Shown: positions 1 through 7,637 of the stretch, one piece after another
Position numbering within the stretch: position 1 is the stretch's first letter
How the letters are laid out: each line of letters opens with the position of its first letter
DNA from: Hyphomicrobiales bacterium
GTDB lineage: Bacteria; Pseudomonadota; Alphaproteobacteria; Rhizobiales; Rhizobiaceae
Length of the DNA stretch: 61,034 bases
Reading direction: 5' to 3'
Assembly: GCA_900470965.1 (NCBI GenBank)
Contig: UCCS01000080.1
Coordinates: forward strand, 1 to 61,034
The notes under the pieces: generated by a model
Told to the model about the DNA's origin: nothing
Databases searched by the model: none
What the model saw: the letters and a program-made list of their open reading frames with translations, nothing else
Translations under genes and position numbers: made by a program

Positions 1-44
1 TTTTTGTAAAAGGTTGATTCCACAAGGGATTTTCTGGTGGAAAG

Positions 45-53
45 TTATCCACA
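45..53 (+). promoter_or_regulatory. Perfect DnaA-box-like nonamer
   Basis: TTATCCACA matches the strict DnaA-box consensus and lies in an AT-rich stretch; a looser relative (GATTCCACA) lies at 17-25. No further boxes are visible nearby and the flanking genes do not resemble a known alphaproteobacterial oriC. It could regulate a gene off the left edge or be chance. Confidence 0.3.
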
Positions 54-245
54 GGCCGCCTTTTGGGACAGAATCCCCGAACAATCTTTTACCAGACGAT
101 AAAAAATCATCCGGAACCCCTCCGAAAAACGCGGAAAGGCCACGAAAAAACAGTGCCTTGGTCAATTTTATGGTTAACGCAGGATAAACGCCGGCCCCAT
201 CGCCACTGTCAAACAACCGTCATATTGGATTGTGGCGAAAGGTTC

Positions 246-270
246 GGAACCTAACGCGGTTTTTCGTGTT
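246..270 (+). promoter_or_regulatory. Candidate EcfG/RpoE2-type stress promoter
   Basis: GGAAC at 246-250 is followed after 16 bases by TGTT at 267-270, fitting the alphaproteobacterial general-stress consensus GGAAC-N18/19-TT. The GGAAC is the right half of an 11-bp palindrome (241-251). A start near 278 would give a short leader holding the ribosome-binding site of the gene at 301. Confidence 0.45.
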
Positions 271-300
271 TCCCTCCCCATTGAAGGAAAGGAGACAGAC

Positions 301-639
301 ATGGCCGCCAATACCGATGATCTCAGAACTTCCGTCAGCAAGGATATCGCCGCTCTGCAGCAGGAGGTCTCCCGCCTGCAGAAGATGATTTCCGCGCAAG
401 GTGCCGAAGCCTACTATGAAGTACGCGACCGCGCCGGCAAGGCTTATGAAGACGCGCTTCCCCGCGCAAAGAGCGCTGTCGCCCAGATCCGGGCCGAAGG
501 TGCCGCAGTCGCCGGCACGGCCCGCGAACACCCGGCAGCGACCACAACCGCGCTTCTGGTTGCCGGCGCGATCGGCTTCCTGGCAGGTTATATGTTGTCG
601 GGCGCCTCGCAGCCCGAGCCGCGTCACTGGTGGCGTTGA
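301..639 (+). CDS. ElaB/YqjD/DUF883-type membrane-anchored protein
   Basis: A 112-residue protein with the layout of the ElaB/YqjD/DUF883 group: an N-terminal helical, coiled-coil-prone stretch (about residues 8-75, rich in Ala, Gln, Arg and Glu) and one C-terminal membrane segment (about 83-102), ending in a short basic tail with two tryptophans (RHWWR). Family members in enteric bacteria are inner-membrane proteins made in stationary phase that can tether ribosomes. The ATG at 301 is preferred over an upstream in-frame start at 232 because GGAAAGGAGA lies directly before it. A stress-type promoter candidate at 246-270 fits a stationary-phase role. The call rests on architecture, not a search. 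Confidence 0.8.
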   Translation: MAANTDDLRTSVSKDIAALQQEVSRLQKMISAQGAEAYYEVRDRAGKAYEDALPRAKSAVAQIRAEGAAVAGTAREHPAATTTALLVAGAIGFLAGYMLSGASQPEPRHWWR

Positions 640-664
640 ACTGCCAAGCTCCAGATCCCGTATT

Positions 665-705
665 TTTACGCATCCTGCAGATCCATTTTTTGCAGGATGC
701 GTAAA
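665..705. terminator. 15-bp perfect inverted repeat
   Basis: TTTACGCATCCTGCA (665-679) and its exact reverse complement (691-705) flank an 11-base loop. It lies 25 bases after the stop of the gene at 301-639, so a transcript-end role is likely. No T-run follows the stem on either strand, so it may instead stabilise a 3' end or bind a protein. Confidence 0.5.
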
Positions 706-773
706 CACTTATGTCTTAGAAAAACCAATTTTTAATGCGACTGATAGGAACATAAAAATGAAGGGAGGACATT

Positions 774-980
774 ATGGACAATAAGAGAGAGAAGCTGATC
801 GTTGAAGTCAGCGTCGACGGCAGCGATGGACGTCGCGCAGTCGGCATTATGAACATGCGCCAGGCGCTCGATCTGCCCGAAATGCCGAGCCTCTCGTATA
901 CGCATCCGGACCCGGCCAAGGCCGCAGCCGGCATTGTGATGAGCCGGCAGGAACTCGCCGGTTTTATGGCCTGCACTTGA
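774..980 (+). CDS. Small conserved-looking hypothetical protein
   Basis: A 68-residue soluble protein that I do not recognise. It has no signal peptide, membrane segment or cysteine pair. It contains a short stretch LSYTHPDPAKAAAG and ends in Cys-Thr. A strong ribosome-binding site (AAGGGAGG, six bases before the ATG) and codon use like its neighbours argue that it is expressed. It stands alone, 164 bases before the pseudouridine synthase and 68 bases after the hairpin at 665-705, so it is probably monocistronic. Confidence 0.65.
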   Translation: MDNKREKLIVEVSVDGSDGRRAVGIMNMRQALDLPEMPSLSYTHPDPAKAAAGIVMSRQELAGFMACT

Positions 981-1144
981 GGCGATAGAAAAACTCTTCT
1001 TGCCCACTGCGCTTTGGCTAAAGCGTCGATGATTTCTTTCGGCATCCGAAATCCCCTACTCCCCAGAATTTCGAGCACCATTGCTGGCATCCGTGCCTCG
1101 TTCGTGCAAAGAACGGCTTTCGCAATCGCATCAGGGATGGCGAA

Positions 1145-1951
1145 GTGAAAGGCCGGCGATCACCACAGAAAACACACGAACGCAACAGACCCCAGGCCGA
1201 ACCGGCCGGCAAGCGGGTCACGCTTCCACGTGCGCTCTCCAAGCTTGGCTATTGTTCTCGCACGCAGGCCGAACGGCTGATCGCTGAGGGCCGCGTCGCG
1301 GTCGGTGATCGCATTGTCACGGATACCTCGGCATGGGTCGATCTTTCGACCGCCCTTATCAAGGTCGATGACAAAGAGATCGTCGCAGAGGCCAGGATCT
1401 ACCTGATGCTCAACAAGCCGCGCGGCCTTGTGACTACGCGTCATGATCCGGAGGGCCGCCCGACCGTCTATGACTGTCTGGCCGATTTTGATGCCCCACA
1501 CCTCTCTCCTGTCGGTCGGCTCGACAAGGCGAGCGAGGGGCTGCTGCTCTTTACCAACGATACGGAATTCGCACAGACGCTGCTCGATCCAATCACCCAC
1601 GTCTCGAAATCCTACCATGTGCAGATCGATCGGATCGCCGATGACGACATGCTGGCGGCGATGATGTCAGGTCTTCGGCATGACGGCGAACTGCTGCGCG
1701 CGACCGCTGCCCGCAAGCTGCGCGAGGGTGACCGCAATTCCTGGATCGAAGTGGAATTGCAGGAGGGCCGCAACCGGCAGATCCGCCGAATGCTGGAAGC
1801 GCTCGATATCGCCTGCCTGCGGCTCGTGCGTGTCGCGATCGGTGGGCTGGAGCTTGGCGACCTGCCGAAGGGATCGGTCAGGGCGCTGACTGAATCTGAA
1901 CTGAAGGACCTTCGCCGGAAGGTAGGTACCGGCAAGGCAATACGGGATTGA
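1145..1951 (+). CDS. RsuA/RluB/E/F-family rRNA pseudouridine synthase
   Basis: A 268-residue protein that isomerises a specific uridine in rRNA to pseudouridine. After a basic, disordered N-terminus (1-26) comes an S4 RNA-binding domain (about 27-80; LPRALSKLGYCSRTQAERLI). The catalytic domain follows, with the family motif GRLDKASEGLLLFTND at 124-139. Asp127 in GRLD is the expected catalytic aspartate, and QEGRNRQIRRML near 205 is the second conserved motif. Whether the target is 16S or 23S rRNA cannot be read from the sequence. The longest reading frame opens with GTG at 1145. The stop almost touches the next gene, so the two are probably co-transcribed. Confidence 0.85.
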   Translation: MKGRRSPQKTHERNRPQAEPAGKRVTLPRALSKLGYCSRTQAERLIAEGRVAVGDRIVTDTSAWVDLSTALIKVDDKEIVAEARIYLMLNKPRGLVTTRHDPEGRPTVYDCLADFDAPHLSPVGRLDKASEGLLLFTNDTEFAQTLLDPITHVSKSYHVQIDRIADDDMLAAMMSGLRHDGELLRATAARKLREGDRNSWIEVELQEGRNRQIRRMLEALDIACLRLVRVAIGGLELGDLPKGSVRALTESELKDLRRKVGTGKAIRD

Positions 1952-1953
1952 GA

Positions 1954-2646
1954 ATGAACGAGATGAAGCCGCATGATTTCTGGCAGGAGATCCATCCGCC
2001 GGGCAGTTTCGAAACGGGCGGCGATTTCACCTCCTTCTTTACAGCGGAACTGGAAGATGGCAGGCAGTTGCGGCTGCCGATCCGGGTACTTTCGGATGGT
2101 GAGCATGCGCTGGCCTCGCTGATCATCAATCAGGCAAGCTTTGCGGTGCTGGATGTGCTCGCCGAAAACCTTGCGGCAAAGATAGAACCATCAGGCATCG
2201 ATGTGGTCGCCGGCCTGCCGACACTCGGCCTGACGCTTGCGGCGGCCGTCGCCCAGAAGCTCGGCCACAGCCGTTATGTGCCGCTCGGCACCTCCCGCAA
2301 ATTCTGGTATCGCGACGAACTGTCGGTCGCCCTCTCATCGATCACCACGCCGGAACAACAGAAACGGCTCTATGTCGATCCGCGCATGCTACCCCTCCTG
2401 GAAGGACGCCGCGTCGCGCTGATCGATGACGTCATATCGAGCGGGACCTCGATCGTCGCAGGTCTCGATCTGCTCGCAAGCTGCAGCACAGAACCCGTCG
2501 TCATTGGCGCGGCCATGCTGCAATCGGACCGCTGGCGCGCCAAACTCGACGCCGCAGGCCCTCAATGGCAGGCACGCACGAAAGGCGTTTTTGCCACGCC
2601 CATCCTAGAGCGGACAGCCGAAGGAAAATGGCGCAGACCTGCCTGA
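1954..2646 (+). CDS. Phosphoribosyltransferase-fold (PRTase type I) protein
   Basis: A 230-residue protein with the PRPP-binding loop of type I phosphoribosyltransferases, VALIDDVISSGTS at about 154-166, in which the paired Asp residues and the SSGTS loop contact the ribose-5-phosphate. An upstream segment VVAGLPTLGLTLAAAVA (about 84-100) fits the PPi loop. The acceptor base is unknown. ATG at 1954 follows the previous stop by two bases; a TTG at 1948 overlaps that stop and is an alternative. Translational coupling with the pseudouridine synthase is likely. A purine or xanthine acceptor would be a guess. Confidence 0.7.
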   Translation: MNEMKPHDFWQEIHPPGSFETGGDFTSFFTAELEDGRQLRLPIRVLSDGEHALASLIINQASFAVLDVLAENLAAKIEPSGIDVVAGLPTLGLTLAAAVAQKLGHSRYVPLGTSRKFWYRDELSVALSSITTPEQQKRLYVDPRMLPLLEGRRVALIDDVISSGTSIVAGLDLLASCSTEPVVIGAAMLQSDRWRAKLDAAGPQWQARTKGVFATPILERTAEGKWRRPA

Positions 2647-2754
2647 GCGACATCAAAATCACATGTGAGGACCGATCATTCTTTCGTCTGAACGGGCTAT
2701 ACAGCGCCGGACGAGGAGCTACATTCGGCGTGTGATCGAAGACAGGAACCACCG

Positions 2755-4497
2755 ATGACGCTTGAGCAAGCAGCCCTCCTGATCCTGCTGGTGGTGATGC
2801 TCTTCCTGTTCTCCCTCGACCGCCTGCGCATGGAAGTTATCTCGATCGGCGGATTGCTTGCGGGCTATATGCTCGGTCTTTATCCCGCCGATAGCATCTT
2901 TGCCGGCTTCGCAAGCCCTGTCGTCGTCACCGTGGTCGAAATCCTGCTGATCGTCCAAGTACTGGCGCGCACCAAACTCTTTGACAGCCTCGCCGAGCGC
3001 TTCGTGGCATCGGGTCTCTCGCATTTCCGGGTCATAACAGGCGTCTCCGCTCTGACCGGCTTCATCTCGATCTTCATGAACAATATCGGTGCCTTTGCGA
3101 TCAGCTTGCCGCTGGCGTTGCGGCTGAGCACGCTCATGAGCATTCCACGCCGGCAGCTCGTGATGCCGATCTCCTTCGCCGCTCTTCTCGGCGGTCTCGT
3201 CTCTTTGATCGGCACGCCCGCAAATCTTCTCGTCAGCGATGCGCTTGAGAAAACCACCGGCAAAGGTTTCCGCTTCTTCGACTTCGCTTATGTCGGGCTT
3301 CCGGTCGCCATAACAGGCATTCTGCTGATTGCGCTGATCGTGCAGCGATTGTTTTCGAAGCCCGACGAGGCCGCGGAAGTGCCAACTCCGCCGGCCCGCC
3401 GTATCATCGTCGAACGCAGCATTCCCGAGCATTCGCCGCTCGTCGGCGTAACACTTGCCCAATGTCTCGAGCGTTTCGGCATCCAGGCGCATGCCCTGAT
3501 CCGCGACAGGGCTTTCGTCTTTGGCCCGCTCGAACAATCGGTCATCCAGCCGGGTGATATTCTGCTGGCGCAGGGCGCGGATTCGGTCTTCGCGGATCTG
3601 GCCGCCTCGCAGGCGCTGGTGCCAGACGCCCATCCGCACGGACTGCAGCCGGATTTCGTCAGCATCGAAGCCGTCGTCATGCCGGAAAGCACGGTCGTCG
3701 GCTCCCGCATCGCCTCACTCGAGGTCTTCCGCAATCGCGGGATCACGATCTCGGCACTGTCGATGCGTTCTCCCCGCATAGAAGGACGCTTTGCGGATCT
3801 GCAGCTTTCGATCGGCGACATATTGGTGCTGGAAGGCCCGAAAGCGGCGATAGCTGAGGCGTTGGAAGAGTGTGAATGCCTGCCGCTTGCCTCCGCAGCG
3901 CCCTCCCCCGGATCGTCAGCTTCATGGCAGCCTTTTGCAATCTTTGCCTGCGGCGTTGTCGCTTCCGCCTTCGGCCTACGCCCCGATATTGCTCTTGCCT
4001 TCGTGTTGCTGGCGCTCGCACTGCCCGGCTATCTCAACATTCGCCATGCAATGGCGGATCTCAACTGGCCAATCATCATCATGCTCGCCGCGATGATCCC
4101 GATCGGCCAGGCGGTCGCAACAACCGGCACGGCCGAGACCATCGCGGCATGGCTGAGCCTGGCATTCCCGATCAGCCATCCCCTCTGGGGCATTGCACTC
4201 GTTCTGTTTCTCGCCATGGCGCTGACGCCCTTCGTCAACAACGCGACGGTCGCAATCGTGCTTGCGCCGATTGCGCTGGAATTTGCAAGAGCCGGCCAGC
4301 AGCCGCCGCAGGCCTATCTAATCGCGGTGGCGGCCGGCGCCTCGCAGGATTTCCTGACCCCCTTCGGCCATCACAACAATACCCTGTCGATGAGCATCGG
4401 CAGCTACCGCTTCGGCGATTTCCTGCGCGCCGGCTGGCCGCTGACGCTCGCCGGCTATATAGTCACGCTCATTCTCATCGCCCTCTTCTGGCTTTGA
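2755..4497 (+). CDS. SLC13/ArsB-NhaD-type permease with two RCK-C domains
   Basis: A 580-residue inner-membrane transporter. The N-terminal helices (about 1-205) contain FMNNIGAFAISLPLAL. A cytoplasmic insert (about 210-375) carries two tandem TrkA-C/RCK-C ligand-binding domains, each ending in a PGDILLAQG- or IGDILVLEG-type strand. The C-terminal helices (about 390-580) contain the paired motifs FVNNATVAIVLAP and ASQDFLTPFGHHNN. This inverted-repeat layout with an RCK insert is typical of SLC13-family permeases, which carry sulfate, dicarboxylates or other anions; the substrate cannot be read here. AGGA precedes the ATG. The stop abuts the next reading frame. Confidence 0.85.
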   Translation: MTLEQAALLILLVVMLFLFSLDRLRMEVISIGGLLAGYMLGLYPADSIFAGFASPVVVTVVEILLIVQVLARTKLFDSLAERFVASGLSHFRVITGVSALTGFISIFMNNIGAFAISLPLALRLSTLMSIPRRQLVMPISFAALLGGLVSLIGTPANLLVSDALEKTTGKGFRFFDFAYVGLPVAITGILLIALIVQRLFSKPDEAAEVPTPPARRIIVERSIPEHSPLVGVTLAQCLERFGIQAHALIRDRAFVFGPLEQSVIQPGDILLAQGADSVFADLAASQALVPDAHPHGLQPDFVSIEAVVMPESTVVGSRIASLEVFRNRGITISALSMRSPRIEGRFADLQLSIGDILVLEGPKAAIAEALEECECLPLASAAPSPGSSASWQPFAIFACGVVASAFGLRPDIALAFVLLALALPGYLNIRHAMADLNWPIIIMLAAMIPIGQAVATTGTAETIAAWLSLAFPISHPLWGIALVLFLAMALTPFVNNATVAIVLAPIALEFARAGQQPPQAYLIAVAAGASQDFLTPFGHHNNTLSMSIGSYRFGDFLRAGWPLTLAGYIVTLILIALFWL

Positions 4498-4575
4498 ATG
4501 AGCCTTTGCTTGACTTCCCCGGCAATGAAACTAGAGCAGGGACAGTCTAAGCCGATAGAAGGACAGCCAGGCACC

Positions 4576-5520
4576 GTGCGTATTCTCTCCGAAGCCCATT
4601 TCCCGGAACTGCCGAACTACTATCGTGGCAAAGTGCGCGAGAATTACGATCTTCCGGATGGGCGGCGCATCATCATCAGCACCGACAGGCTGAGCGCCTT
4701 CGACCGCATCCTGACCTGCATTCCCTACAAGGGACAGGTGCTGACTGAGACGGCCCGCTACTGGTTCGAGGCAACGAAGGACATTTGCCCCAATCACGTT
4801 CTCGACTATCCCGATCCGAACGTCGTCATCGGCAAGCGGCTCGACATTCTTCCGGTCGAAATCGTTGTGCGTGGTTATCTCGCCGGCACGACCGGCACCT
4901 CGATCCTGACGCTCTATAAAAAGGGTGAGCGCGAGATGTACGGCATGCTCCTGCCCGACGGCATGCGCGACAACCAGATTCTTCCCGAGCCGGTGATCAC
5001 GCCAACCAGCAAGGAGTTCGATGGCGGCCACGACGAGCCGCTGACGCCGGCCGAAATCGTCTGCCGCGGACTGCTGACGAAAGAGCAGTGGGAAACGCTT
5101 TCGAAATATGCACTGGCGCTTTTCGCCCGCGGCCAGGAAATGGCGGCAAAACGCGGCCTGATCCTCGTCGACACCAAATATGAATTCGGCACAGACGAGA
5201 ATGGTAACATCATTCTCGCCGACGAAATCCATACGCCCGACAGCAGCCGATACTGGGTGGCGGAAACCTATCCCGTTGCCTTCGAAGCCGGCAAGCGGCC
5301 GGACAGCTTCGACAAGGACTTCGTGCGCGCCTGGGTGGTCGAGCGCTGCGACCCCTATAAGGATGAAATTCCGGAAATTCCAGTCGAGCTGATCGAGCAG
5401 ACCTCGGCCGTCTACATCAAAGCCTACGAATGGATCACCGGTGAACGCTTCGTACCCGACGACCGCGGCGAAACGCCAGCGGCGCGTGTCCGGGCAAATC
5501 TCGCGCCCTATTTTTCCTGA
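4576..5520 (+). CDS. purC: SAICAR synthetase (purine biosynthesis)
   Basis: Phosphoribosylaminoimidazole-succinocarboxamide synthase, which joins CAIR and aspartate using ATP in de novo purine synthesis. Recognisable motifs are YYRGKVRENYDL, STDRLSAFDRIL, PVEIVVRGYLAGT, VDTKYEFG and ADEIHTPDSSRYW, all in the expected order. I place the start at the GTG at 4576, with AAGGA 12 bases before it, giving 314 residues in the range of the longer rhizobial PurC form. The frame is open back to an ATG at 4498 that directly follows the permease stop, so 340 residues is possible, but that start has no ribosome-binding site. No other purine-synthesis gene is adjacent. Confidence 0.88.
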   Translation: MRILSEAHFPELPNYYRGKVRENYDLPDGRRIIISTDRLSAFDRILTCIPYKGQVLTETARYWFEATKDICPNHVLDYPDPNVVIGKRLDILPVEIVVRGYLAGTTGTSILTLYKKGEREMYGMLLPDGMRDNQILPEPVITPTSKEFDGGHDEPLTPAEIVCRGLLTKEQWETLSKYALALFARGQEMAAKRGLILVDTKYEFGTDENGNIILADEIHTPDSSRYWVAETYPVAFEAGKRPDSFDKDFVRAWVVERCDPYKDEIPEIPVELIEQTSAVYIKAYEWITGERFVPDDRGETPAARVRANLAPYFS

Positions 5521-5617
5521 ACCGTTGAAGACAAAGCTGCGAGCCTGCTTGCAGCCTTTCAACCAATCGCGCTAGCATCGGAAAAAGGGGTGCCGGGCCG
5601 AGCCCGGCGGGGGACAG

Positions 5618-6220
5618 ATGGCACGCAGGCCCAGACGCAAGGCCGAAGAGACCAGGGAGGATATCCTCTCGATGGCGGAGACGCTGTTTCGCCAGCACGG
5701 CTTCGTCGCGGTTTCCATCGCCGATATCGCCTCGTCGCTGCACATGTCGCCGGCCAATGTTTTCAAGCATTTTCAATCAAAGGCGCTGCTTGTCGATGCG
5801 ATTGCCGAGCGCCATCTCGGCAATGCCACGGAGCGCTTCGCCGCCGTCGACACCAGCCTGCCGCCGAAGGAGCAGCTGCTGAGCTTCGTCCTGCGCCTGC
5901 TCGACAGCCATCTGCAGGACATCCAACAGAACCCCTACATCTTCGAAATGGTGATCTCGACCATCGACGCCAAGCTCGACGCCGGTCATCGCTATCGCGA
6001 ACGGATAGAGCACAAGCTCGGCGAGATCATCCGTGAAGGCGTGGCCGAAGGCAATTACCATTGCGACAATACGGACGCGGCAGCCCGTACCGTTGCAGAC
6101 GTTCTGGCCTGTGTTCTGCATCCCATTCTCATTGCCAAGGACGACAAAAACACACTTGTTCACCGTGCGGAAAAAATCGTGTGTTTCGTGGATGCCGCAC
6201 TGCAAAATAACCCTTGCTAA
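5618..6220 (+). CDS. TetR-family repressor, probably of the RND efflux genes
   Basis: A 200-residue regulator with an N-terminal TetR helix-turn-helix (about residues 10-57; ADIASSLHMSPANVFKHFQSK) and a divergent all-helical ligand domain. It stands directly upstream of, and on the same strand as, a complete RND pump, the usual place for a local efflux repressor such as AcrR or AmrR. An inverted repeat overlapping its stop codon (6219-6246) is a plausible operator for the pump promoter. The effector is unknown. GGGGGACAG precedes the ATG. Confidence 0.85.
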   Translation: MARRPRRKAEETREDILSMAETLFRQHGFVAVSIADIASSLHMSPANVFKHFQSKALLVDAIAERHLGNATERFAAVDTSLPPKEQLLSFVLRLLDSHLQDIQQNPYIFEMVISTIDAKLDAGHRYRERIEHKLGEIIREGVAEGNYHCDNTDAAARTVADVLACVLHPILIAKDDKNTLVHRAEKIVCFVDAALQNNPC

Positions 6221-6246
6221 GTGACGATTGCTGAATTACGTCACTT
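6219..6246. promoter_or_regulatory. Inverted-repeat operator candidate of the RND operon
   Basis: AAGTGACG (6219-6226) and CGTCACTT (6239-6246) form perfect 8-bp arms around a 12-base spacer, a 28-bp dyad of the size TetR dimers bind. It lies between the TetR stop and the fusion-protein start, where the pump promoter should be. Confidence 0.5.
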
Positions 6247-6369
6247 CGTAAAGCTTTTCTTAATATCGGATAACGGCATCTGTTTCCGGATCAATCATCA
6301 CTCTTTATAGAGCGGCGCCTCATAGGGCCGGCGATTGAACCGCTACTGCCAACCGCACAGGAATTCAGC

Positions 6370-7587
6370 ATGATTCGGCGTGCCCTCATCGTCTCCTCGG
6401 CCCTCTTGCTGGTTATGGGCCTCGCCGCCTGCAACGAGAGCGGCAGCAAGCCCGCCGGCAATGCAGGCGCAGGCGGCGCTGCCCAGCAGGCTGCCCCGGT
6501 CGGTGTGGTCACACTGAAGAAGGATACCTATCCGATCACCACGATCCTGCCTGGCCGCGCCGAAGCCTTCCAAGTGGCCGATATCCGCCCGCAGGTGAAC
6601 GGCATCATCCGTGAAATCGCGTTCAAGGAAGGCGGCGAAGTCAAGAAGGGCGACCTGCTCTACCAGATCGACGATGCCGCCTACCGCGCAGCGGTCGAGC
6701 AGGCCCAGGCTGCGATTTCCAAGGCTCAGGCAGGCGTGCCGAGCGCCCAGAGCAATTTCGACCGCTACCAGCGTCTGGTCGGCAGCGGCGCAACACAGAT
6801 CGAATTCGAAACCGCCCGCACGGCCCTTGCCCAGTCAAATGCAGAGGTCGAATCCGCGAAGGCGGCATTGAGCGCGGCGCAGATCGACCTCGATCACACG
6901 AAGATCACCGCCCCCTTCGACGGCGTCATCGACCAGACGGCCTACAACATCGGCAACGTCGTTGCGGCCAACCAGTCGACCGCACTGACCACCGTCCGCC
7001 AACTCGATCCGATCTACATTTCGCTGACGGAATCGAGCACCAACCTGCTGAAGCTGCGCGATGCGATCGCTGCCGGCGAGGTCAAGGGCGAGGACAACAA
7101 CATCGCGTTCCGGCTGATCCTTGAAGACGGCCGTGAATATAATCAGAAGGGCAAGCTCGACATGTCGAAGCAGGTCGTCAGCGAAACGACCGGCACCTTC
7201 ATCATTCGCGTGGTTTTCCCAAATCCGGACCGCGTCGTCCTGCCGGGCATGTATGTCCGCGCCACGGTCGAACTCGGTGCTGAAGCCGGATATTCCCTGC
7301 CGCAGCTTGCAACAACCCGCGATGCCAACGGCCGCCTGACCGCACAGTTCATTTCCGCCGAGGGGAAGGTCGAGACCCGTGTCTTCGAAAATGCCACACC
7401 CTCCAACAATTCCTGGCTGGTGACGCAAGGCGTGAAGGACGGCGATCAGCTGATCGTCAGCGGTCTGCAGTCGATTGTATCAGGCATGCCGGTAAAGCCG
7501 GTTCCAATGAAGATCAACGACAACGGCGTGGTTGTCCCTGCCGATCAGCCCGTGGCCGGAGGCGAACAGAAGCCTGCAGCAAAGTAA
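6370..7587 (+). CDS. RND efflux periplasmic adaptor (membrane fusion lipoprotein)
   Basis: A 405-residue AcrA/MexA-type adaptor that joins the inner-membrane pump to the outer-membrane channel. It starts with a lipoprotein signal; lipobox LAAC puts the lipidated Cys at residue 21. The lipoyl/hairpin half follows (RPQVNGIIREIAFKEGGEVKKGDLLYQID, then a long alpha-hairpin at about 110-175), then DHTKITAPFDGVIDQ and the beta-barrel (VVLPGMYVRATVELG). It lies 50 bases ahead of the pump gene and is probably co-transcribed with it. The substrate range cannot be read. Confidence 0.93.
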   Translation: MIRRALIVSSALLLVMGLAACNESGSKPAGNAGAGGAAQQAAPVGVVTLKKDTYPITTILPGRAEAFQVADIRPQVNGIIREIAFKEGGEVKKGDLLYQIDDAAYRAAVEQAQAAISKAQAGVPSAQSNFDRYQRLVGSGATQIEFETARTALAQSNAEVESAKAALSAAQIDLDHTKITAPFDGVIDQTAYNIGNVVAANQSTALTTVRQLDPIYISLTESSTNLLKLRDAIAAGEVKGEDNNIAFRLILEDGREYNQKGKLDMSKQVVSETTGTFIIRVVFPNPDRVVLPGMYVRATVELGAEAGYSLPQLATTRDANGRLTAQFISAEGKVETRVFENATPSNNSWLVTQGVKDGDQLIVSGLQSIVSGMPVKPVPMKINDNGVVVPADQPVAGGEQKPAAK

Positions 7588-7637
7588 TGCGCAGACGCTT
7601 TCGTATCGTCACCGTCCCAGCCGTACAGGAATAACCG

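Noticed and set aside
63..254. 63-residue open frame at the left edge
   Set aside because: No ribosome-binding site, arginine/proline-rich shadow-like composition, and it overlaps the candidate promoter of the gene at 301.
716..1090. Minus-strand frame containing a helical, protein-like stretch (MPKEIIDALAKAQWARRVF)
   Set aside because: Most of it is the mirror of the 68-residue plus-strand gene, which has a far better ribosome-binding site. Only the first 35 or so codons look coding-like; at best it is a remnant.
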